From Variovorax boronicumulans (lineage in GTDB: Bacteria > Pseudomonadota > Gammaproteobacteria > Burkholderiales > Burkholderiaceae_C): a stretch of 64,000 nt of DNA. Made by a program: the position numbers and the translations under genes. This document shows, piece by piece, positions 57,629 to 64,000 of this stretch. The notes under the pieces were generated by a model. The model did not search any database. It was given only the letters and a program-made list of their open reading frames with translations, and was not told the DNA's origin. The stretch is taken from contig NZ_VEDO01000017.1 of NCBI RefSeq assembly GCF_007677875.1, positions 1 to 64,000 of the forward strand, given 5' to 3'. Position 1 is the stretch's first letter; each line of letters opens with the position of its first letter.

Positions 57629-58180
57629 TTATAAAAACACTTCAGCGCCTTTGAGCAAGGCAGCGGAGGAATCTTTTGGGGAAAGAGATAGCGCGCCCTC
57701 ATGGAGAGGCCAAGCGATGGCGATGTCTGGATCATTCCAGCGGATACAGCGCTCGTGGGTTGGAGAGTAATATTCGGTGGTCTTGTATAAAAATTCCGCC
57801 GCATCACTCAGAACTAAGAACCCATGGGCAAATCCAGGGGGTATCCAAAGCTGCCGATGATTCGATCCAGATAGTTCTACGCCGACCCAATGCCGAAATG
57901 TTGACGACGAAGCGCGCACATCTACGGCGACGTCGAATACAGCACCGCTGACTACACGCACGAGCTTTCCTTGCGCGTGCGGTGGCAGCTGATAATGGAG
58001 CCCGCGCAGCACTCCTTGGGTAGAGCGACTGTGGTTGTCTTGGACGAACGAAACTTTAGCTCCAGTTTCAGCGTGGAAAAGCTTCTCGTTGTAGCTTTCC
58101 AAAAAAAAGCCGCGAGCATCTCCGAATACCTTAGGCTCGATCAGGAGCACGTCGGGAATCGCCAATGGCGTGACCTTCAT
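57629..58180 (-). CDS. rmlC: dTDP-4-dehydrorhamnose 3,5-epimerase
   Basis: This is a 183-residue cupin of standard length with DARGFFLESYNE, VLRGLHYQLPPHAQGKLVRV (catalytic His), and WIPPGFAHGFLVLSD. It epimerises dTDP-4-keto-6-deoxyglucose at C3 and C5. The ATG at 58180 shares one base with the rmlA stop. It is the last gene of the rmlBDAC unit. Confidence 0.96.
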   Translation of the reverse strand: MKVTPLAIPDVLLIEPKVFGDARGFFLESYNEKLFHAETGAKVSFVQDNHSRSTQGVLRGLHYQLPPHAQGKLVRVVSGAVFDVAVDVRASSSTFRHWVGVELSGSNHRQLWIPPGFAHGFLVLSDAAEFLYKTTEYYSPTHERCIRWNDPDIAIAWPLHEGALSLSPKDSSAALLKGAEVFL

Positions 58181-59067
58181 TAAAACACCCGCCCTCTTAG
58201 CAGCCGCAACAAGTATTGACCGTAGCCGCTTTTGAGCAGCGGCGCTGCCAATTGTTCGAGCCGCGTGGCGTCGACCCACCCGTGCCGAAAAGCTATTTCC
58301 TCTGGACAGGCCACCTTTAAGCCCTGCCGATGTTCGATGGTCGCAATGAATTGGCTTGCTTCCAACAGGCTCTCATGCGTCCCTGTATCAAGCCACGCAT
58401 AGCCTCGGCCCATGATTTCGACATTGAGCTCACCCGCATCGAGATAGAGGCGATTTAGGTCTGTAATTTCAAGTTCGCCGCGAGCCGAAGGTTTGAGTTG
58501 CCGAGCCAGTTCCGACGCTCGTCCGTCATAAAAATACAAGCCGGTGACTGCATAATTCGACTTCGGCTCGCGAGGTTTCTCCTCAAGAGAAAGCACTTTG
58601 CCTTCGGTGTTGAATTCAGCGACACCATAACGCTCAGGATCGTTGACGTGGTAGGTAAATACGCTTGCGCCATGCGTGCGGCAACTTGCACTTTCCAGCA
58701 AGTCCTGAAGGTCATGGCCGTGGAAAATGTTGTCGCCCAACACCAAGGTACTCGGCGCGCCATCCAGGAAGGCCCCTCCAATGAGAAACGCCTGCGCCAA
58801 CCCATCCGGACTTGCCTGCACCGCATAGTGCAGGTTCAACCCCCATTGGCTCCCCTCGCCCAGCAATTGCTGGAATCGCGGCGTGTCCTGTGGCGTGCTG
58901 ATGATCAGGATGTCGCGTATTCCCGCCAGCATTAGCGTGCTCAACGGGTAATAGATCATCGGCTTGTCATAGACCGGCAGCAATTGCTTGCTGATGGCCA
59001 ACGTGGCTGGATGCAGCCGGGTGCCGGAGCCGCCCGCCAGGATGATGCCCTTGCGTTGTTGCGTCAT
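58180..59067 (-). CDS. rmlA: Glucose-1-phosphate thymidylyltransferase
   Basis: The protein has 295 residues. The nucleotidyltransferase signature [16 protein letters not shown] is followed by [27 protein letters not shown], and [17 protein letters not shown]. It makes dTDP-glucose from dTTP and glucose-1-phosphate and is feedback-inhibited by dTDP-rhamnose in known cases. The ATG at 59067 overlaps the rmlD stop by four bases. Confidence 0.97.
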   Translation of the reverse strand: MTQQRKGIILAGGSGTRLHPATLAISKQLLPVYDKPMIYYPLSTLMLAGIRDILIISTPQDTPRFQQLLGEGSQWGLNLHYAVQASPDGLAQAFLIGGAFLDGAPSTLVLGDNIFHGHDLQDLLESASCRTHGASVFTYHVNDPERYGVAEFNTEGKVLSLEEKPREPKSNYAVTGLYFYDGRASELARQLKPSARGELEITDLNRLYLDAGELNVEIMGRGYAWLDTGTHESLLEASQFIATIEHRQGLKVACPEEIAFRHGWVDATRLEQLAAPLLKSGYGQYLLRLLRGRVF

Positions 59068-59972
59068 GCGGAGCGTTGCAGGGTTTCGGTGAGCATGCGC
59101 GCTACGCCCGTTTGCCAATGCGGCAGGACGAGCCCGAAGGTGTCGCGAAGCTTTCGCGTGTCCAGGCGGCTGTTTGCCGGACGCGGCGCCGCCGCCTTGA
59201 ACGCGCTGGAGGGGACGGCCTGTACGGCATCGCCAACCGCTTTGAGAGCCATGCCGCCGTGCTGCGCAAAATCGATGACGAAGCGGGCATAGCCGTGCCA
59301 GGACGTCTCGCCGCCGGCGGCCAGGTGGTACAGGCCAGCCAATGCAGCGCCTGCCGCGGCGCGCGTACGGTGCAACGCCAGGGCTGTCACGTCGGCCAAA
59401 AGTTCTGCGCCGGTCGGCGCACCGAACTGGTCGTCTACCACCGTCAGGCGATCGTGCTCTGCCGCCAACCGCAACATGGTCTTGGCGAAGTTCTGGCCAC
59501 GCGCGGCATAGACCCAGCTCGTGCGAAAGATCAGGTGGCGGGCGCATTCCTGCCGCAGCAGCTGCTCGCCTTCGAGTTTGGTGCGGCCGTAAACAGACAG
59601 CGGGCCGGTGGGGCTGTCTTCGGTCCAGGGCGCGCTGCCGGTGCCGTCGAACACGTAGTCGGTCGAGTAGTGGACCATCCATGCACCCAGTGCCTGCGCC
59701 TCGCGCGCCAGCGCGCCCACTCCCTGCGCATTCAGGGCGCGCGCAAAGTCGGGCTCGCTCTCGGCCTTGTCCACTGCGGTGTGGGCGGCGGCATTCACGA
59801 TGACAGTCGGCGCGACGCGACGCACGGTCTGCGCCAGTTCTTCGGGCTTGCTCAAGTCGCCGCACAGGTCGGTGCTGTCGAAGTCCAGTGCCACCAGTTC
59901 ACCCAGCGGCGCCAGGCTGCGCTGCAGCTCCCAGCCGACCTGGCCACCCTTGCCCAACAACAGGATCTTCAT
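59064..59972 (-). CDS. rmlD: dTDP-4-dehydrorhamnose reductase
   Basis: The protein has 302 residues. The NAD(P) motif is [13 protein letters not shown], then YSTDYVFDG, the catalytic YGRTK, and RTSWVY. It performs the last step to dTDP-L-rhamnose. The ATG at 59972 yields [10 protein letters not shown] and overlaps the rmlB stop by four bases. The gene order rmlB-D-A-C is the common one. Confidence 0.96.
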   Translation of the reverse strand: MKILLLGKGGQVGWELQRSLAPLGELVALDFDSTDLCGDLSKPEELAQTVRRVAPTVIVNAAAHTAVDKAESEPDFARALNAQGVGALAREAQALGAWMVHYSTDYVFDGTGSAPWTEDSPTGPLSVYGRTKLEGEQLLRQECARHLIFRTSWVYAARGQNFAKTMLRLAAEHDRLTVVDDQFGAPTGAELLADVTALALHRTRAAAGAALAGLYHLAAGGETSWHGYARFVIDFAQHGGMALKAVGDAVQAVPSSAFKAAAPRPANSRLDTRKLRDTFGLVLPHWQTGVARMLTETLQRSA

Positions 59973-61039
59973 GCTGCAGCGCGCTCGCCGTAGTTCGTCG
60001 ACACCAACTCGCGGTAGGCACCGCTCTGCACACGCGCGACCCAGTCGGCGTTCGCGAGGTACCACTCCACCGTTCTGCGGATGCCCGTGCCGAAGGTCTC
60101 AGCGGGCTTCCAGCCGAGCTCACGCTCGATCTTGCGCGCGTCAATAGCGTAGCGTCGATCGTGGCCCGGGCGGTCGGTCACGTAGGCAATTTGCTCGGCA
60201 TAAGGCTTGCCGTCAGCGCGCGGTCGCTTCTCGTCCAGCAGCGCGCAGACCGTGTGCACGATCTCCAGGTTGGGCTTCTCGTTCCAACCGCCCACGTTAT
60301 AGGTCTCCCCAAGCTGCCCTGCCTCCAGCACGCGGCGGATGGCACTGCAGTGGTCGCCGACGTACAGCCAGTCGCGGATCTGCTGTCCGTCGCCATACAC
60401 CGGCAGCGCCTTGCCGGCCAGCGCGTTGACGATCATGAGCGGGATCAGCTTCTCGGGGAAATGGAACGGCCCGTAGTTGTTGCTGCAGTTGGTCGTCAAT
60501 ACCGGAAGGCCGTAGGTATGGTGGTAGGCGCGCACCAGGTGGTCGCTGGCGGCCTTGCTGGCCGAATAGGGGCTGTTGGGCTCGTAGCGGTGCTGCTCGG
60601 TGAAGGCCGGCGCCTGCGGATCGAGCGAGCCGTAGACCTCGTCGGTGGAGACATGCAGGAAGCGGAAGGCCTGTTTGCGCTCGGCCGGCAAGGCGCCCCA
60701 GTAGGCGCGGACGGCTTCCAGCAGGCCGAAGGTGCCGACCACGTTGGTCTCGATGAAGGCGGCCGGGCCGTGGATGGAGCGGTCCACATGCGATTCGGCC
60801 GCGAAGTTCACCACGGCACGGACTTGGTGTTCGGCCAGCAGGCGACCCACCAGAGCCGTGTCGCCGATGTCACCCTGCACGAACTGGTGCCTGGCGTCAC
60901 CTGCAAGGCTCGCCAGGTTCTCAAGGTTGCCGGCGTAGGTGAGCTTGTCCAGGTTCACGACCGGTTCGCCAACCGTGGCGATCCAGTCCAGGACGAAGTT
61001 GGTGCCGATGAAACCGGCACCGCCGGTGACTAGGATCAT
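59969..61039 (-). CDS. rmlB: dTDP-glucose 4,6-dehydratase
   Basis: The protein has 356 residues. Extended-SDR motifs are [51 protein letters not shown], and [14 protein letters not shown]. It forms dTDP-4-keto-6-deoxyglucose. It is the first gene of the minus-strand polysaccharide arm and divergent from the phasin gene; the 96-bp spacer must hold its promoter. Confidence 0.97.
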   Translation of the reverse strand: MILVTGGAGFIGTNFVLDWIATVGEPVVNLDKLTYAGNLENLASLAGDARHQFVQGDIGDTALVGRLLAEHQVRAVVNFAAESHVDRSIHGPAAFIETNVVGTFGLLEAVRAYWGALPAERKQAFRFLHVSTDEVYGSLDPQAPAFTEQHRYEPNSPYSASKAASDHLVRAYHHTYGLPVLTTNCSNNYGPFHFPEKLIPLMIVNALAGKALPVYGDGQQIRDWLYVGDHCSAIRRVLEAGQLGETYNVGGWNEKPNLEIVHTVCALLDEKRPRADGKPYAEQIAYVTDRPGHDRRYAIDARKIERELGWKPAETFGTGIRRTVEWYLANADWVARVQSGAYRELVSTNYGERAAA

Positions 61040-61135
61040 GGGGATCTCTGCGAAACGAACCGGCGATTATCGCAGGGCAGTTGTAACGCCAAGGGCGCTT
61101 ACAGTAACCAGCATCCACTCCTTCGAGGATCCGCC

Positions 61136-61657
61136 ATGGCGAAAAAACCCAACCCCTTCAACCCCTTCGGCGACGACGCCTCGGCCGCCCAGTTCGCCGA
61201 ATCGGTCCGCGCCTCGGCCCAGCAGATCTGGCTGGCGGGCCTGGGCGCCTTCGCCAAGGCCCAAGCCGAGGGCAGCAAAGTGTTCGAAGGGCTGGTCAAG
61301 GAGGGCACCAACATGCAGGACAAGACCCAGGCAGCCGCCCGGGAAGGACTGCACGAAGCTGGCGCCCGCTTTGGCAGCATGGCCGGCGAACTCGGCGCGC
61401 GTGCCGCCGGCCAATGGGACAAGCTGGAAGGCATCTTCGAGGAACGCGTGGCCAAGGCCTTGCGCAAGCTCGGCGTGCCGCGGATCGAGGAGCTGGAGCA
61501 ACTGGCGGCGCGCGTGGAGGCGCTGGAACGCGCGGCCGAGCGCCCGGCAGCGGCGCGCAAGACCGCCGCCCGGCCGCGCCATGCCGCGGACACGCCGCCG
61601 CCGGCCGCACCGGCCAAGCGGGCCGCCCGCAAGCGCCCAGCTTCACGCCAAGACTGA
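61136..61657 (+). CDS. Phasin, PhaI/PhaF type
   Basis: The protein has 173 residues. The conserved phasin segment is SVRASAQQIWLAGLGAFAKA, followed by a helical region with GSKVFEGLVKEG and a heptad stretch (IEELEQLAARVEALERA). The C-terminal ~45 residues are rich in Ala, Pro, Lys and Arg, as in histone-like PhaF tails. Such proteins coat polyhydroxyalkanoate granules and can link them to DNA. No PHA synthase gene is in the window. Confidence 0.9.
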   Translation: MAKKPNPFNPFGDDASAAQFAESVRASAQQIWLAGLGAFAKAQAEGSKVFEGLVKEGTNMQDKTQAAAREGLHEAGARFGSMAGELGARAAGQWDKLEGIFEERVAKALRKLGVPRIEELEQLAARVEALERAAERPAAARKTAARPRHAADTPPPAAPAKRAARKRPASRQD

Positions 61658-61662
61658 GCGCC

Positions 61663-62082
61663 ATGGCTGAAGAAGGCCGGATCTGGGACGCCCGCGCACT
61701 GCGGGATCTTGCCGCCCAGGCGGCCACCGAGCCCTGCACTTCGTGCGCCACGCTGCCCACCACCGGCTGGGAAACCGTCCCCGTCTCGCTGGACCGCCAG
61801 CGCATGGAGCCCCTGGGCACGCTCTACGACCCGCAGGCTGGCAACCCGCTCGAAGCCACGTTGGAGGAATACCACCCTCACGGCACGCGCTACTGGTCGG
61901 CCGAAGCGCCCATTGCGCCGGCCTGGTTCCCTTACAACCGCTGCGGCGTCTGGCGGTGCACGGCCTGCGCCACGGTATTCCTGCGCTATGCCGAGCATGG
62001 CGGCTATTTCGAGGAAGAGCGCATCCGCCGCGTCGTCCCCGCCCTGGTCGACCTTACGGCGCCGCCACCGGGAAATACCTAG
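61663..62082 (+). CDS. Hypothetical protein with two CxxC motifs
   Basis: The protein has 139 residues and I recognise no named family. CTSC near residue 25 and CTAC near residue 100 could bind one zinc ion or form a redox pair. The second motif sits in NRCGVWRCTACATVFLRYAE, which looks like a zinc ribbon. The start at 61663 lies five bases after the phasin stop, so co-expression is expected. A role linked to PHA granules is only suggested by position. Confidence 0.75.
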   Translation: MAEEGRIWDARALRDLAAQAATEPCTSCATLPTTGWETVPVSLDRQRMEPLGTLYDPQAGNPLEATLEEYHPHGTRYWSAEAPIAPAWFPYNRCGVWRCTACATVFLRYAEHGGYFEEERIRRVVPALVDLTAPPPGNT

Positions 62083-62129
62083 CGGCCGGCGAGCATCTGC
62101 TGCGGCATGCTGCCTCCCAGGGAGGACCG

Positions 62130-62807
62130 ATGCCGAAGAAAGCTCCGCGCCGCACGGCCGAACGCATCCTGGAAGTCACACTGGCGCTGTTCAACCGCTT
62201 CGGCGCGCCCAACGTCTCCACCACGCTGATCGCCGCCGAACTCGGCATCAGCCCCGGCAACCTCTATTACCACTACCCGGCCAAGGACGAACTGCTGGGC
62301 GCGCTGTTCGACCGCTATGCCCAGCACATGCACGAATTGCTGGACGCCGGCGCCGAGGTGCGCGACGTGGAAGACGCCTGGTTCTTCCTGCACAGCCTGT
62401 TCGAGCGCATCTGGGAATACCGCTTTCTCTACCGCGACCTCAACGACCTGCTCAGCAACCACCGCCGGCTCGAGCAGCAGGTGCAGCAGGTGCTGCAGGC
62501 CAAGACGCGGGCGGTGCACGACATGCTCGCCAGCCTGTCGGCCCACGGCGCGCTGCAGATCGACCCGCGCACGGCCGAGCCCACCGCCACCAGCATGGTG
62601 GTGGTGCTGAGCTGGTGGCTCAGCTACGAATACGCCCGCGCGCCGCGCGACGCGCTGGAACCGGCCGCGGCGCAGGCCGCGCTGCTGCGCGGTGCCCACC
62701 ATGTGCTGATGCTGCTGGCGCCGTACCTGGTGCTGGCGCAACGTGAACACCTGCTCGCGCTGGTGGCCGCCTATGCCGGCGCAGCGCCTGTCACGCAAAC
62801 CACCTAG
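62130..62807 (+). CDS. TetR-family transcriptional regulator
   Basis: The protein has 225 residues. The N-terminal helix-turn-helix is typical (RILEVTLALFNRFG, VSTTLIAAELGISPGNLYYHYPAKDELL), and the rest is helical. A GGAGGA site precedes the ATG. It follows the phasin and CxxC genes by 47 bp on the same strand and may regulate them or the downstream TPR gene. The ligand is unknown. Confidence 0.92.
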   Translation: MPKKAPRRTAERILEVTLALFNRFGAPNVSTTLIAAELGISPGNLYYHYPAKDELLGALFDRYAQHMHELLDAGAEVRDVEDAWFFLHSLFERIWEYRFLYRDLNDLLSNHRRLEQQVQQVLQAKTRAVHDMLASLSAHGALQIDPRTAEPTATSMVVVLSWWLSYEYARAPRDALEPAAAQAALLRGAHHVLMLLAPYLVLAQREHLLALVAAYAGAAPVTQTT

Positions 62808-62844
62808 ACTCGAACCCGCCACCCGCCACAAAGAGGAGACCACG

Positions 62845-63618
62845 ATGGGCGACTGGAGCGCATTCCCGCATGCGGGCGCATTCCATCTCGATGCAGCCGG
62901 CGTGCTCCAGCGTTGGGCCAGGCTGCACGCGGGCGATGCCGAGCCACCGCCCACCGACCCGGCCGTGCTGCAGGCCTGGGTGCTGTTCCACAACGGTGAG
63001 TTCGAGCAGGCCTGCACGGCGGGCCTGGCAGCTGGCGGTGCCGGCGTGACCGTGGCCAACAAGGCCACCGCCATCTACGCCAACTACCTGGAGCCCAGCG
63101 AGAAGCAACGGCTGGACCTGTTCCGCCTGGTCGCCTCGCGGGCCGATCAGCAGGCGCAGGCCCGGCCCGACGACGCGAACGCCTGGTACTGGCAGGCCTA
63201 TGCGCTGGGCCGCTACAGCCAGGGCATCAGCATCGCCAAGGCCCTGGCCCAGGGCCTGGGCACCAAGGTCAAGGAGTCGCTGGAAAAAGTCATCGCGCTG
63301 TCGCCGCGGCACGCCGATGCCCATCTCGCACTGGGCACCTTCCATGCCGAAGTCATCGACAAGGTCGGCGCGCTGATCGGCTCGATGACCTACGGCGCCA
63401 AGAAGGAGGTGGGCCTGCGCATGTTCCGCCGCGGCCTGGAACTGCATCCGGGGTCGGTCATCGGCATGGTGGAGTACGCCCACGCGCTGCTGATGCTGGA
63501 AGGCGACAGCCGCATGGAAGAGGCCAACCGCCTCTATGAACGCGCCGCCGCGGCCGAACCGCAGGACGCCACGGAGCGGTTGGACGTCGACATCGCGCAG
63601 GCCGCGCTGGCGGACTGA
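62845..63618 (+). CDS. Tetratricopeptide-like repeat protein
   Basis: The protein has 257 residues without a signal peptide or membrane helix. Repeated helical pairs with TPR spacing are visible (ANAWYWQAYALGRYSQG, ADAHLALGTFHAEVIDK, VGLRMFRRGLELHPGS, EEANRLYERAAAAEPQ). These usually serve as protein-binding scaffolds. An AGAGGAGA site lies before the ATG at 62845. The upstream TetR gene ends 37 bp before. Confidence 0.85.
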   Translation: MGDWSAFPHAGAFHLDAAGVLQRWARLHAGDAEPPPTDPAVLQAWVLFHNGEFEQACTAGLAAGGAGVTVANKATAIYANYLEPSEKQRLDLFRLVASRADQQAQARPDDANAWYWQAYALGRYSQGISIAKALAQGLGTKVKESLEKVIALSPRHADAHLALGTFHAEVIDKVGALIGSMTYGAKKEVGLRMFRRGLELHPGSVIGMVEYAHALLMLEGDSRMEEANRLYERAAAAEPQDATERLDVDIAQAALAD

Positions 63619-63718
63619 CCGCGCACGCGCAGCTGTCCTACAGCGCGACCCGGTGCGGGGCACTGGCGGCCATGCCATGCTGCAACGAGCATGCAGGCAC
63701 CCCACAGGAGCCCTTGCC

Positions 63719-64000
63719 ATGCTGAACATCTTCGAAGCCCTGCGCATCAGCCACCAGCTGCAGCGCGCGCTGGCAGACCAGTTGGTCGCCACCAGCGGCG
63801 ACAGTCCCGAGCGCCGGCGGCTGTTCCGCGACCTGCGCCGCGAGCTGGCCGCACACGAGACCGCGGAGGAGCGCTGCTTCTACGCCCCGCTGATGGAGCA
63901 CGATGCCGCCGTCGACACGTCGCGCCACGGCATCGCGGAGCACCACGAGATGGACGAGATGGTCGAAGAGCTGATGGACCTGGACATGTCCTCGCCGGCC
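63719..64000 (+). CDS. Hemerythrin-like (HHE cation-binding) domain protein, 3' end beyond window
   Basis: The ATG at 63719 follows a CAGGAG site. The 94 residues visible form two helices with histidines at spacings expected for an HHE domain: ISHQLQRAL, LAAHETAEERCFYAPLMEH, and AEHHEMDEMVEELM. Such domains bind a di-iron centre and sense oxygen, NO or iron, or store O2. The open frame continues past base 64000, so length and C terminus are unknown. Confidence 0.82.
   Translation, partial: MLNIFEALRISHQLQRALADQLVATSGDSPERRRLFRDLRRELAAHETAEERCFYAPLMEHDAAVDTSRHGIAEHHEMDEMVEELMDLDMSSPA

Noticed and set aside
1-64000. CRISPR arrays, rRNA genes, intact insertion sequences, phage genes
   Set aside because: No regularly spaced direct repeats, rRNA-like segments, transposase motifs or phage structural genes were seen when reading the window on both strands.

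Overview
The window is about 64 kb of high-GC DNA. One counted line, 7021-7080, is 43/60 G+C. It almost certainly comes from a betaproteobacterium of the order Burkholderiales, most likely family Comamonadaceae. The evidence is four Bug-type (tripartite tricarboxylate) periplasmic receptors without membrane partners, many CoA-linked catabolic operons, an argB-slmA pair, a PhaI/PhaF-type phasin, and an intergenic repeat of a style I associate with this family. The species assignment is inference; no rRNA gene is present.

Layout. (1) 57-9025: a sugar-acid catabolic locus with two dehydrogenases and a FAH-type hydrolase on the minus strand, and GntR, TRAP transporter, UxaA-type dehydratase and a malate/lactate-type dehydrogenase on the plus strand. 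A perfect TGGTC-A-GACCA palindrome lies in the divergent spacer. (2) 9074-13238: an RlmN/Cfr-like radical SAM protein, a Bug receptor, nadC, and an NrtR-type NAD regulator, with two identical 11-bp palindromes in front of nadC. (3) 13328-17425: LysR, CoA-transferase, HMG-CoA-lyase-like enzyme and Bug receptor. (4) 17740-20758: L-lactate permease and L-lactate dehydrogenase, followed by a convergent 7TM-GGDEF protein. (5) 22693-30990: a nine-gene minus-strand operon that activates and degrades an acyl substrate by beta-oxidation-like steps, with an AraC regulator upstream. (6) 32265-37827: a large lipoprotein esterase, a Bug receptor and a thioesterase/ligase/thioesterase cluster. (7) 37986-39580: slmA and argB, housekeeping genes. 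(8) 39636-61039: a surface-polysaccharide (O-antigen-like) locus. A WecA-like initiating transferase faces a plus-strand arm (40781-47912) of glycosyltransferases, a sugar-modifying cassette and a low-GC membrane protein. A long minus-strand arm runs from rmlB to a HAD-domain protein at 48379. The arms converge on a 466-bp gene-free spacer. (9) 61136-64000: phasin, small CxxC protein, TetR regulator, TPR-like protein and a hemerythrin-like gene cut by the window end.

The most unusual element is a structured repeat found three times (4280, 19407 and, inverted, 11292). The loops are conserved, but the stem sequences differ and co-vary so that pairing is kept. Each copy starts 5-9 nt after a stop codon on the gene's own strand, between two genes read in the same direction. 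Two other points deserve attention in the polysaccharide locus: a pair of proteins sharing an uncharacterised C-terminal domain (one with a full HAD domain, one without), and a possible Gtr-like glycan modification module carried on foreign-looking DNA.
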